64,000 nt of DNA from Fibrobacterota bacterium. GTDB taxonomy: Bacteria > Fibrobacterota > Chitinivibrionia > Chitinivibrionales > FEN-1185. The stretch spans positions 124,001-188,000 of the forward strand of contig PLWQ01000013.1 of NCBI GenBank assembly GCA_003165595.1, read 5' to 3'. Within the stretch, counting starts at the first letter, position 1; each line of letters starts with the position of its first letter. The notes under the pieces are model-generated. The model made no database searches and was not told the origin of the DNA. It saw nothing but the letters and a program-made list of their open reading frames with translations. The position numbers were made by a program, and so were the translations under genes. Shown here one piece after another: positions 51,983 to 60,728 of the stretch.

Positions 51983-52861
51983 TCAGTTGCCCAAATACCC
52001 CAAAAGAGTGATCCCGGAACTCAAGTAATCCTTGGGAGTCTTTACAATTGTTTTCCGATACGGTAGCGAAGCTTTCGCAAGAACGCCGGAGACAACGCTT
52101 TGTGTTGATGGAACAGTGATATCCTTTTCTTCTTTTTTGTGGACAATTGGCCGGTGCACCCTTTTTCTTATCGCGTTTTGGACCTTTGCAGGGAACACCG
52201 CAAGCATCGCAGAACAAAACCCTAATGCATAATCACCAAAGTCTTTCAAAAGCGGTTGATTGCCGAATATCTCGGAACGGGAAAAACCGGCTTGATACGC
52301 ACTTTCTCGCAGTTCCAGAAAGCTGTAGGGTATTTCAATTTCCATATCCCATGTGCCGGTTATTTCCCGAAATCCGGTCACTATCCGATAAAAAGGTCCG
52401 AGCGCGTTCGGAACGCTTATGAATGCCAACCCTGGAGACTTGAGCAACATTCGATGAAAAAGGATACATTTCTGGCGATCCTTTCCGGAAAAATGTTCGG
52501 CAAGTCCGCCGGAAACGACAATATCAAATTTCCCTGAAAGATCCTCCGGTACCGAAGACAAAACATCTGCCTTCAGAAATCGCGCACTTCGTCCGTAGAG
52601 CGAAAAGGCGGTTCTTGCGGCTTCCAAAGCGGCTTCGTCTGCATCGATTAGGGTGGTTTGAACACCAAGAAAATTGAACAGGAGAGAAAATGTACCTGTA
52701 CCGCAGCCTATCTCTGCAATGGAAAAGTCATCCATCGACTTGCCCAATTGTTGCATATAGCGAACCACCCGACTGAAACCGATAGAGTTGGCAGCGGAAA
52801 GTATCCGCGCATCCATCAATTTCCTATCGATGAGGGTTTCCTTAAAACCGAATTTTTGCAT
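51983..52861 (-). CDS. Class I SAM-dependent methyltransferase
   Basis: 292 residues. 'FSIAEIGCGTGTFSLLFNFL' is motif I and 'DIVVSGGLAEHFSGKD' the motif IV region; the C-terminal half is unlike common sugar methyltransferases. The gene is visibly AT-richer than the left half of the window. It lies in a leftward block of three methyltransferases and a CgeB-like transferase. It probably acts on a glycan or its precursor; the substrate is unknown. Confidence 0.8.
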   Translation of the reverse strand: MQKFGFKETLIDRKLMDARILSAANSIGFSRVVRYMQQLGKSMDDFSIAEIGCGTGTFSLLFNFLGVQTTLIDADEAALEAARTAFSLYGRSARFLKADVLSSVPEDLSGKFDIVVSGGLAEHFSGKDRQKCILFHRMLLKSPGLAFISVPNALGPFYRIVTGFREITGTWDMEIEIPYSFLELRESAYQAGFSRSEIFGNQPLLKDFGDYALGFCSAMLAVFPAKVQNAIRKRVHRPIVHKKEEKDITVPSTQSVVSGVLAKASLPYRKTIVKTPKDYLSSGITLLGYLGN

Positions 52862-52935
52862 TATTTAGGATTTCTGAAAGTTTCGTTGTGGATTGCCCCC
52901 GGTTTACTTCAAGAGGCAATCAGGCTCATGTCAAT

Positions 52936-53643
52936 TTACTTCTTGGCTATCCCAACAAGAAGAGGGCTTAGTATTTCCGGCGCATTGTATCCTTGCAATT
53001 GAAACAGTTTCTTCATAATAAAGGTTATGCTATGCACCAAAATTGATTCCGGGAAAGGCCGCTTGCCTGCAAGCCCCGTTACCTCTGCGGAAACAAAGCC
53101 TGAAATGCGCATGACCTGCCGAAAACTTATATCTGTAAAGCCGAATTCATGGGTAAAATCCCGATAGCGTGAATAAATGGAAAACGGATTCCCCATGTTT
53201 GGGGTCTTTGACAAGAAACAGCCTCCTGGTTTGAGGGCATCATAAATAAGTCTGAAAAGCCTCACTATGTGATCTTTTGAAATATGCTCGATCAAGTCGT
53301 TGGCAACAATGCAGTCAAAGCTGTTTTCCTTACCGGTAAGGTAATCAAAGGCGTCGGCCTTTTCGCATCGGGGTGAAACGTGCTTCCGACAGAAGTCTAT
53401 CTGCTGAGGCGAAAGATCGACGCCGAAAGAGTTAGTGAATCCTTTTTTTTTGGCATAATACAAGAAGTGACCACTGCCGCATCCGATATCCAATATCGCC
53501 GCATCCTTGTTATCCGGCATCATGCTGCCGTACAGGGAGTCGTATAATCGACAAATGTTCTCATAATCCGACATGGAAAATTTGCCGGAGGGATTGAAAA
53601 TGGAATTGCAATAGTCTGAATAGAAGTCTTGCTGCGATTTCAC
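52936..53643 (-). CDS. Class I SAM-dependent methyltransferase
   Basis: About 235 residues from GTG 53643, which follows the upstream stop (53654) and AAGGAG 13 bases before it; an ATG at 53673 overlapping the upstream gene is the alternative. Motif I is 'AAILDIGCGSGHFLYYAKKK', with 'DCIVANDLIEHISKDH' and 'KPGGCFLSKTPNMGNP' following. This resembles type-11/12 methyltransferases acting on sugars or lipids. It is one of three clustered methyltransferases. Confidence 0.8.
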   Translation of the reverse strand: MKSQQDFYSDYCNSIFNPSGKFSMSDYENICRLYDSLYGSMMPDNKDAAILDIGCGSGHFLYYAKKKGFTNSFGVDLSPQQIDFCRKHVSPRCEKADAFDYLTGKENSFDCIVANDLIEHISKDHIVRLFRLIYDALKPGGCFLSKTPNMGNPFSIYSRYRDFTHEFGFTDISFRQVMRISGFVSAEVTGLAGKRPFPESILVHSITFIMKKLFQLQGYNAPEILSPLLVGIAKK

Positions 53644-53653
53644 AGGGAGGTTT

Positions 53654-54355
53654 CTACTCCTTCTGCATGACATAATAAGGTGATAATTCCAGGAGACTAA
53701 CGAATGGTTCGGTTTGATATCTCCTGCCAACCGTTTTGAGCGGCATGAACCCTAAGGACTTCATCAACTTCTTCTCAAAATAGGGCATTCCATAGTAAGT
53801 AATGAGCTTACCCGTTATTGATTTTTCTTCGCGATAATGGCTAAAGAGTCGAAAGGAGAGAAGATTCCGAAGAAAGATACCGAACAATACCCTGGAAGTT
53901 GGAATACGTAATGCGTTATGCGACGAATATATCAAAACGCCGTCATTTTTCAATACTCGATGTATTTCCAAAAGACAATCGAGCCGTTTCCCTGAGGGTA
54001 CAATGTAATCGATACCATTAAAGGAAAAGAGAACATAATCGAAGTGTCCGTCCGGGAAATCAAGATTGCAGGCGTTCATGAGCCGAAAGTCAACGTCCGG
54101 GTATTTCGTCTTTGCCATTTCGATCATTTTTGGCGAAAGATCTATTCCGATGACCTGGTGGTTTTGGAAGAGTCTTGCGGTGGTTCGACCGGTACCGCAT
54201 CCGATGTCCAGAACGTATCCTCCGCTTTCATAATATTCATCAATCAACGTCTGCTCGATTGGTGTAAACCCCTCTTTGTTATAAAGAGACCTCACCGCAT
54301 AATCGTGAGAGAATGTTTCGAGATTTATTTGTTCCTGTTTGGTTAATGTTGACAT
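53654..54355 (-). CDS. Class I SAM-dependent methyltransferase
   Basis: 233 residues with motif I 'YVLDIGCGTGRTTARLFQNH', motif II 'VIGIDLSPKMIEMAK' and 'FDYVLFSFNGIDYIVPSG'. Its start overlaps the CgeB-like gene stop by 13 bases and its stop abuts the next methyltransferase, showing a coupled operon. Base composition is AT-rich. Small-molecule or glycan methylation is inferred. Confidence 0.83.
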   Translation of the reverse strand: MSTLTKQEQINLETFSHDYAVRSLYNKEGFTPIEQTLIDEYYESGGYVLDIGCGTGRTTARLFQNHQVIGIDLSPKMIEMAKTKYPDVDFRLMNACNLDFPDGHFDYVLFSFNGIDYIVPSGKRLDCLLEIHRVLKNDGVLIYSSHNALRIPTSRVLFGIFLRNLLSFRLFSHYREEKSITGKLITYYGMPYFEKKLMKSLGFMPLKTVGRRYQTEPFVSLLELSPYYVMQKE

Positions 54356-55392
54356 GCGGCAGCTTCGGGTGACAGGGTGAACATAATTTTCTCCACCCGG
54401 TGACGATAGGTGTGCTTTTGCAGAACCTCAGATCGGCCTGCGCTGGCAATTGAAGATCGTTCTTCCGGATGGGCAAGATAATGGGAAATCAAGTCGCGCA
54501 ATTCATGTATGTTTCGATAGTAGACAAGGTGTTTCTTATCTTCAAACAGCGCCAAAGCATCGGCCTTTGCATCGACCATTTGAAAGCCTCCGCAACCAAG
54601 GATTTCGAACACCTTGGTATTGGTCATGCGAAATTCATTTTCCTGGATATACGGTTCCATAACGTCGCAACGATGCCCGATGATGTTGAGCACGATTTTG
54701 GACGCGGCAAATATCCTTGTCCATACATCCGGAGTGACTGGGCCACCGCAAACCCGGCTGCGCAAGGGGGATTTTCCGGGAAGAGAATCCCATCCGGCAC
54801 CCCAGACACCCAGGTCAAAATCACAGAGTTGCTCCAGCAGTTCCACCCGTTCTGAAACGCGCGAACCAACATAGCAGATGTCGTGGCCATATTTTCTTTT
54901 GTCTTCTTCGGTCAATTGAACAGGCGCGTGCATTACGGGGTCGGCGGCAAATGGCAGCCAAGAACCATTATGCCCGCCGCAGGCTGCATATCGTTTCAGC
55001 GCGTCGGTGCCGCTGGCAAAAAAGTGATGATAGGCAGGCCCGGCCTTTTGGAATTCGGGAAATTTTGCTGGGAAATCCGCTATCCACAAGGCGGTCCGGG
55101 AATTTGAACAGCTGCGGATCGTTCGAATGGTGTCAGGAAGAACGGTCCATGCGCCGTTGGCGAGTATCACGTCGGGCATGGTTTTGTGGACGCGAGCAAT
55201 AAGGCGGTTGTTTATTCTGAGCGAGTCCAGTTTGTCTAGGAAAGGAAACCGTTGTCGGATTCTGCCAGGAATGAGCCATTTTCGGTAATCGAATACTTCT
55301 AGCTCATACCCGAGACTAGTGATGGCATTCTCTATATACTCGGGCAAACTGATGAAATGCGGATTGTGATATCCGAGAAACAGGAATTTCAT
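54343..55392 (-). CDS. CgeB-like glycosyltransferase
   Basis: 349 residues from ATG 55392. 'MKFLFLGYHNPHFISLPEYI' at the front, 'DICYVGSRVSERVELLEQL' in the middle, and 'ENEFRMTNTKVFEILGCGGF' with 'HTYRHRVEKIMFTL' near the end follow the CgeB/DUF3880-type GT-B proteins of spore-coat and glycan loci. It presumably transfers a sugar to a surface glycan or protein. It is divergent from the flippase gene at 55623 with a 230-base gap. Confidence 0.78.
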   Translation of the reverse strand: MKFLFLGYHNPHFISLPEYIENAITSLGYELEVFDYRKWLIPGRIRQRFPFLDKLDSLRINNRLIARVHKTMPDVILANGAWTVLPDTIRTIRSCSNSRTALWIADFPAKFPEFQKAGPAYHHFFASGTDALKRYAACGGHNGSWLPFAADPVMHAPVQLTEEDKRKYGHDICYVGSRVSERVELLEQLCDFDLGVWGAGWDSLPGKSPLRSRVCGGPVTPDVWTRIFAASKIVLNIIGHRCDVMEPYIQENEFRMTNTKVFEILGCGGFQMVDAKADALALFEDKKHLVYYRNIHELRDLISHYLAHPEERSSIASAGRSEVLQKHTYRHRVEKIMFTLSPEAAACQH

Positions 55393-55622
55393 GCAAACGC
55401 ACAATACGGGTTGATGTTCATTAACCTTTATTGGAAAATTATGCAAAGGCTTGAATATATCATAGAACTGTTTTCGGCTTAATTCAAGATAAAACTCCGG
55501 TGGGGAACAGCCGCTTCATTTCTTGACGTTTTGAAGCGCGCGGTGCGACTCCGGAAGCAATGACTGGCGTTGTCGTGGTCGTGGCGAAAGAGATTCGGAA
55601 AACAAAGCAAAAGTTGTTCTCT

Positions 55623-57203
55623 ATGGAAGAAACACGGCTCTCCCAAAAGATCATTCGAAATACCATATCAGGGCAATTTGCCTATGTCTGCAGTATGATT
55701 GTCGGCTTGGTGGTAACGCCCTATATCGTTCTTAAAATAGGGATTGAACAATATGGACTTTTTGTCCTTGTTGAAGTTGTGGTAAGTTTTCTGAGTTTGT
55801 TTGACATATCGGGAATTAATACGTCGTTTGTAAAGTATATCGCCGAATATAACGCAAAAAGGGACAGCAATCGTCTTAATCAGATCGTGAGCCTTGGTTT
55901 TGTCTATTACACGGTCTTCTGGTTGATAATCTGCATTTTGGCATATTGTCTGAAGGTGCCGATACTCTCATTCTTCAAAATTTCTCCAAACCTAATGCAT
56001 CAGGCATCGTTTGTCTTTGACGGTATGCTTATTATCGCTGTTTTGCAGGGCAGTCTTTCTATCTTCCGATCGATTTTAATCGGCTTGCAGAGAATGGATG
56101 TAACGAACGGAATTAGTGTAATAAGTTCCATTCTATACGGGCTTACAACATTTATTGTTCTTGCGCTGAATTACGGGTTGGTTGGAATTGTCATCAATTC
56201 CATAGTGCTGGCATTTTTGCGAATGGCCGCTCAGACCATTATTGCCTGCAAAACAACGGAGTGGTTGCGGTTCAAGGTGCGGAACCTTAATAGAGAAATG
56301 TTTATGATGACATTAGGGTATGGCGTACGCCTTCAAGTTGCGAATTTTGCCGAACTTGCCACCATGCAGGCAAGCAAGTTCATTCTTGGCCATTTTCTTT
56401 CACTAAAATTTGTTGGCTATTATGAGCTCGGCTCAAAAATCGCCAGTGTAGCAAGGTCCTTTGCCGTTCAATTGCTGCCGTCGCTGTTCCCGGCCGCATC
56501 GGAACTCGATGCATTGCATGACAAACAGGGAATCAGGATGCTCTATTATCGCGGAGGGAAATACATGGGGTTGGTCGCCTTTCCCGCTTTCCTGTTTGTG
56601 TTTTCACAAGCGTATACGATGATAAGTCTTTGGATGGGCAACAAGGGTTACGATTATTCGATACTTACGGTGCAGTTCCTTTGTGTTGGCTACCTTGCCA
56701 GTGTCATCACCGGTATTGCGTGTGGCATTGCCCGCGGAATGGGTAAGCCTGAACTCGAAATGCGCTCATCGCTCATCGTCGCGGCATTAACCGTGTCATT
56801 GAGCACCCTGCTGGTCATTAAAATAGGATTTCTGGGCGCGCTCATCGGGACTTCGGTTTCTATCATTTGCGGATCGATCTATCTGATTGTTGTTTTCCAT
56901 CGTTTGACAAAATTGCCGTTTTTCTGTTTTGACATAGTGAAAGCATACGGAATGCCGCTCCTGGCTTCGATTCTCGGAAGTGTAGCCTTGTTTCTTGTCG
57001 GTGATATGATGCCTGTGTCGCAAGGCAATTTGTCGCTCCGATATTGGGCATTCTTTTGTCTCGCCGTTCGGGGCGTGATCTTTCTGACTGTGTACGTGAG
57101 CACGCTGCTGGCATTGCGGTGCTTTGATCAGTACGATCGCACGTTTTTTGGACAAATAGGGCAAGTCTTTCTATCCATGACATTCAAAAGACCCCTAAAA
57201 TAG
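55623..57203 (+). CDS. Polysaccharide flippase (MOP/Wzx-like)
   Basis: 526 residues from ATG 55623 (the frame opens at 55560, but no upstream site is clearly better). About 12-14 transmembrane segments: 'NTISGQFAYVCSMIVGLVVT' opens the first, with 'KIGIEQYGLFVLVEVVVSFL' next, typical of MOP flippases. It would move lipid-linked repeat units across the inner membrane. It is AT-rich and unlike the flippase at 9816, so the two probably serve different glycans. A radical SAM fragment follows 12 bases later. Confidence 0.88.
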   Translation: MEETRLSQKIIRNTISGQFAYVCSMIVGLVVTPYIVLKIGIEQYGLFVLVEVVVSFLSLFDISGINTSFVKYIAEYNAKRDSNRLNQIVSLGFVYYTVFWLIICILAYCLKVPILSFFKISPNLMHQASFVFDGMLIIAVLQGSLSIFRSILIGLQRMDVTNGISVISSILYGLTTFIVLALNYGLVGIVINSIVLAFLRMAAQTIIACKTTEWLRFKVRNLNREMFMMTLGYGVRLQVANFAELATMQASKFILGHFLSLKFVGYYELGSKIASVARSFAVQLLPSLFPAASELDALHDKQGIRMLYYRGGKYMGLVAFPAFLFVFSQAYTMISLWMGNKGYDYSILTVQFLCVGYLASVITGIACGIARGMGKPELEMRSSLIVAALTVSLSTLLVIKIGFLGALIGTSVSIICGSIYLIVVFHRLTKLPFFCFDIVKAYGMPLLASILGSVALFLVGDMMPVSQGNLSLRYWAFFCLAVRGVIFLTVYVSTLLALRCFDQYDRTFFGQIGQVFLSMTFKRPLK

Positions 57204-57215
57204 GGTGTTAAGAAA

Positions 57216-57434
57216 ATGGCGGCAAAGATGACGTTGATATTCGGAATTGAATCGGGCGTTCAACGAGTGTTGGATCAGGCAATTCATAAGAAGCTTGCAT
57301 TGCCCGTGGTTGAATCGGCCCTGGCAAAATCGAGAAAAATAGGGGTTGACAGGCAAGATCAGTTTCGAAAAGATAAGAAAGATCTCAAAACCAACTGTCG
57401 CACAATTGGAGATGCGTGTTTTGTGAGTGGCTAG
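57216..57434 (+). pseudogene. Remnant of a B12-binding-type radical SAM gene
   Basis: The first 40 codons read 'MTLIFGIESGVQRVLDQAIH', then 'KKLALPVVESALAKSRKIGV'. This matches the FGIESG...RVL...K...A...ARKAG segment found in the middle of B12-binding-domain radical SAM proteins. After codon 44 the similarity stops; the expected F-I-x-G-x-P-G-E-T follow-up is absent and the frame ends at 57434. There is no N-terminal Cys motif. I read this as a truncated relic left by a deletion or rearrangement next to the flippase. Confidence 0.55.
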
Positions 57435-58285
57435 TCTGTTCCATGGTGCCCGTTTTTCCCCAGTTTTCCCCGCATGCCATCCCGAAGCCCCGCCAGTACC
57501 GCGTTGAGCTTTTCAAAACGATCCTTCTTCCCGAAGAATAGGAGATAAACAAACACTTTGAGAGAATAGGCCAGCAGCCTGCACAGTCGTGAATATGCGT
57601 GATACTCCAAATAGATGGAGATCTCGTTGCGGAAAGCATAATAGAAACGGAAAGCGGATTGATAAACGCCGACATTAACCCCGAGCAGGCTTCCTTTGGT
57701 TTTGCCTTGCCTCACTTCGATGCATTTGCTGGAAGGAATCCAATAGAACCGATAGCCATGCGACCGAAGCCGAAGCGAGTATTCGAGGTCCTCGCCGTAT
57801 AGGAAATAATCGGCCCGCGGCAATCCCACCTGTTTCATGACATCCGTTCTCCACAGGGTTCCCCGCCAGGGGGCGATTTCAAGTTCGGTGGGTTCGACAA
57901 ACGGATGCATTCTGCCCACACTCCGAACAGCGCCCACTTTCTCGGTACGCGCGAGCGTTTGCATGCCCTCAAGGAGCCGCTCAAGCGAATCCGGCGGCAT
58001 ACTCACATCGTCATCAAGCGTCCAGACAAAATCGTTTTCTTGTAAGGCAGCTTCGATTCCTGCCCGATATCCACCGGCGCTGCCGGAATTTTGTGGCATT
58101 CGAATCAGTTGCACAAGTGTAAATTCTGTTGAGACCATAGTGATGGTTGCCGTCGTTTCAGAATTGTCGACAACGATCATCTGGTTGAGCCTACAGGTTT
58201 GCCCTGCGCAGTCGGAAAGGAGGTTGCGCAGCATAGACGTGTTGTTGTAGGTGACGATTACTGCAGCAATTCTGTCGTTTGCCAT
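57431..58285 (-). CDS. GT2-family (rhamnosyltransferase-like) glycosyltransferase
   Basis: 284 residues from ATG 58285. 'IAAVIVTYNNTSMLRNLLSD', 'MIVVDNSE', 'SAGGYRAGIEAALQENDFVW' and 'TLDDDVSMPP' carry the GT-A nucleotide-binding DxD, and 'ADYFLYGEDLEYSLRLRSHG' is the E-D-x-E acceptor motif of rhamnosyltransferase-type GT2 proteins. It probably adds a deoxy-sugar to a growing repeat unit. The gene converges on the radical SAM remnant. Confidence 0.88.
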   Translation of the reverse strand: MANDRIAAVIVTYNNTSMLRNLLSDCAGQTCRLNQMIVVDNSETTATITMVSTEFTLVQLIRMPQNSGSAGGYRAGIEAALQENDFVWTLDDDVSMPPDSLERLLEGMQTLARTEKVGAVRSVGRMHPFVEPTELEIAPWRGTLWRTDVMKQVGLPRADYFLYGEDLEYSLRLRSHGYRFYWIPSSKCIEVRQGKTKGSLLGVNVGVYQSAFRFYYAFRNEISIYLEYHAYSRLCRLLAYSLKVFVYLLFFGKKDRFEKLNAVLAGLRDGMRGKLGKNGHHGTD

Positions 58286-58312
58286 TCTCAAACCGCACAT
58301 GGGTAATTCTCG

Positions 58313-59263
58313 CTATTTCCAAAGTTCCAATTCAATAAATTCGCCTTTCCCCCTCATAGCAAAATCAAGCATGCGCAGGAACGGAGCAACGGTTACCTGA
58401 AAAAAGAATGACCGTAGAAGCCTTGATCTTAAAATCATCTTCGAAACGGCGTCACCGCGCTTTCGTAGAAGAAGGTCGAGCGAGTACTTTACGCAAAACT
58501 CCGGAGTCACGGTTTCCAGTGCTTTGGGTTTGAATGAAGATCGTTCGGCAATCCTGCGCAGCGTACCGGGAGAAAAATGGTAGAAATGAAAAGGTATTTG
58601 CCAGGCAAACCAGTATCGGTCAAATAGTCGGGCCATGTAGCTGTCGACGTTTGGACAATACAGGAATAGGGTTCCACCAGGTTTCAAAACCCGCCGTATT
58701 TTTTCCAGCGCCCTTTGCGGTGACGGGAGATGCTCAATGACATGCCACAAAATAACGGTATCGAACATCTGGTCCGGGAAAGAAAGCGTATCAAAATTCT
58801 CGCATCGGACATCCAGCCCTCTTTTTTTGCAGATGTTAACCGATTCTGAATTCAGCTCCACCCCGTGAACATCGCAGCCTTTCTTCTTCAATTCTTCCAG
58901 AAGATCGCCGGTGCCGCAGCCGACATCAAGCACAACCCCTTTCGCTTTGTCCAGAACCTCTCCCAGATACTGTCCGCAATACCAGTGCCACAACCTTCGC
59001 AGCATCCGGTTCGCGCGCAATCCTTTTTGGAGGGAGCTTGTCTCCTTTGGAGTTGAGCCATAGTACTTCTCATACAGGGAAGTAATCGCATGCTGCGTAG
59101 GGCGAGGATTCAAATAAATCAAGCCGCACGAAGTGCATCGAACGGCCATAACTTCTTCAGCCTCCACTGGCAGGTCCCAAACCGGCTTCTGGTAGAATTC
59201 GGTGGTGCTACCGCCGCAACAGTCGCAGGTGACGAATTCCAATTCAATGGCATTAGTGTTCAT
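58313..59263 (-). CDS. SAM-dependent methyltransferase with N-terminal zinc ribbon
   Basis: 316 residues from ATG 59263; the frame extends upstream through repeat sequence, which is why the internal ATG was chosen. Front cysteines ('CDCCGGS', 'CTSCGLIYLNPRPTQ') form a ribbon, followed by 'VVLDVGCGTGDLLEELKKKG' and 'DTVILWHVIEHLPSPQRALE'. It is architecturally the same as the protein at 48839-49657. It probably methylates a sugar in the same glycan as the upstream GT2. Confidence 0.85.
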   Translation of the reverse strand: MNTNAIELEFVTCDCCGGSTTEFYQKPVWDLPVEAEEVMAVRCTSCGLIYLNPRPTQHAITSLYEKYYGSTPKETSSLQKGLRANRMLRRLWHWYCGQYLGEVLDKAKGVVLDVGCGTGDLLEELKKKGCDVHGVELNSESVNICKKRGLDVRCENFDTLSFPDQMFDTVILWHVIEHLPSPQRALEKIRRVLKPGGTLFLYCPNVDSYMARLFDRYWFAWQIPFHFYHFSPGTLRRIAERSSFKPKALETVTPEFCVKYSLDLLLRKRGDAVSKMILRSRLLRSFFFQVTVAPFLRMLDFAMRGKGEFIELELWK

Positions 59264-59612
59264 GGCAGAGAGCTTTCCGGTTTCAGGTGCACTACATATT
59301 ATCCATTTCTCAGGGATACATATCAATACATTTGAAGTGATTGCGGGAGCAGCCGCTTTGCGAATCTCCCGTAATTCTTTGCAAAAACGCGAGATTCGCT
59401 TTGCGGCTACTCCTGTAGCGCTGTGTGCTGTCCTAGTCGTGGTGCTTCGCTTTGGTCGCAATGACAAAACGCGTTCTTGAGTATTTAGAGGTCCCCTCAA
59501 GTACAAAAGTGTTAAAACGTGCGGTCCTCGCATTTTGATAAGGACTTGTTTCAATAGGAATTATATATTATTCATAAGGACAGGTTGACTGTCACCATAA
59601 TCGGAGTCATGC
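59264..59612. other. Intergenic gap with an inverted-repeat element
   Basis: 349 bases between divergent genes. The left part holds the inverted repeat at 59346-59413 and a following stretch (about 59437-59472) with 'GCTTCGCTTTGGTCGCAATG', a string type that recurs as dispersed repeats in many environmental genomes (from memory). The right part is AT-rich and probably contains the promoter of the epimerase gene, but no clean sigma70 match was found. Confidence 0.5.
59346..59413. repeat. Inverted repeat, 23-base arms
   Basis: The left arm (59346-59368, GGAGCAGCCGCTTTGCGAAT + CTC) pairs with the right arm (59391-59413) at 19 of 23 positions, the mismatches being one base and a TTT/AAA core. 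A 22-base loop separates them. It could be a dispersed repeat or a remnant of a miniature mobile element. No transposase or target duplication was seen. Confidence 0.55.
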
Positions 59613-60632
59613 ATGAACATTCTTGTTACCGGCGGCGCCGGTTTCATCGGCGCAAACTGCGCGAAGTCCTTTGCCGCCAAAGGGCATCGGGTCGTTGTTT
59701 TTGACGATCTCTCGCGCAAGGGGTCGGAAGAGAACATGAAATGGCTTTCGGAGACCCGTGCAATGGAATTCGTGAGGGGAGACGTGCGGCAGCAGACAGA
59801 TATCGCAAATGTCTTTCTTCAGAAAGGGCCGTTTGATCTTGTGCTCCATTTTGCCGCGCAGGTGGCGGTCACAACCTCTGTTATGAACCCCAGAGACGAT
59901 TTCGAGAGAAATGCCATGGGTGCATTCAACGTTCTTGAAGCCATCCGGCTTCTGAGTCCGGCCACCGCCATTATCTATTCGTCAACAAACAAGGTGTATG
60001 GCGGGATGGAAGATGTCAAGATAGTCGAACGAAACGGACGGTACGAATACGCCAACCTTCCTCGTGGAGTGGACGAGTCACGGAATCTCGACTTCCACTC
60101 CCCCTATGGCTGCTCAAAGGGCTCAGCCGATCAGTATTTCCGGGACTACGCCAGGATCTACGGGCTCAAGACGGTTGTTTTGCGGCAATCGTGCATTTAC
60201 GGGTACCGGCAGTTCGGCGTGGAAGATCAAGGGTGGATCGCCTGGTTCTGCATTGCCGTAGCTCAGGGAAGGCAAATCACAATCTACGGCGACGGCAAAC
60301 AGGTACGCGATGTGCTGTTTATCGACGACCTGATGCGGTTGTACGAAGCGGCGTTTGAAAATATCGACAAGGCGGCGGGCAGGGTGTTCAACGTGGGGGG
60401 CGGGCCGGACAACACGCTCTCGCTCCACGAACTGGTTGCCTTGCTTGAAAATATCTGCGGTAGGAAGATTCCGCATCGGTACGGTGACTGGCGACGCGGC
60501 GATCAGCGCGTGTTTGTCGCGGATATTTCCCTCGCAAAGCGCACCTTTGGCTGGAAACCCCTGGTGACGCCCCGAATCGGCGTGGAAAAACTGTTCGCTT
60601 GGGTAAACAGCAACCGGGAACTGTTTGATTGA
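59613..60632 (+). CDS. CDP-paratose 2-epimerase-like NAD-dependent sugar epimerase
   Basis: 339 residues; GGAG lies 6 bases before the ATG. The NAD-binding 'ILVTGGAGFIGANC' (3-16), 'YSSTNKVYGG' and the catalytic 'YGCSKGSADQYFRDYARIYG' mark an extended short-chain dehydrogenase. The last segment, with 'VLRQSCIYGYRQFGVEDQGW', closely resembles CDP-paratose 2-epimerase (tyvelose synthesis). The enzymes for making CDP-paratose are not in this window, so it may act on another CDP- or UDP-sugar, or they lie elsewhere. It is cytoplasmic and supplies a nucleotide sugar. Confidence 0.85.
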   Translation: MNILVTGGAGFIGANCAKSFAAKGHRVVVFDDLSRKGSEENMKWLSETRAMEFVRGDVRQQTDIANVFLQKGPFDLVLHFAAQVAVTTSVMNPRDDFERNAMGAFNVLEAIRLLSPATAIIYSSTNKVYGGMEDVKIVERNGRYEYANLPRGVDESRNLDFHSPYGCSKGSADQYFRDYARIYGLKTVVLRQSCIYGYRQFGVEDQGWIAWFCIAVAQGRQITIYGDGKQVRDVLFIDDLMRLYEAAFENIDKAAGRVFNVGGGPDNTLSLHELVALLENICGRKIPHRYGDWRRGDQRVFVADISLAKRTFGWKPLVTPRIGVEKLFAWVNSNRELFD

Positions 60633-60728
60633 CGGCCGTTGAGTGATTAAGCCTGCTCGGTCTGCTATGGCCGATTATTTGACGCCGGGATCATGTTTGT
60701 TGCTTTCTGGCAAAGGAATAGCACGAGG

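Noticed and set aside
59460-59612. AT-rich stretch before the epimerase as a promoter
   Set aside because: TTGATA/TTGTTT and TATATA-like strings occur but none at acceptable spacing.
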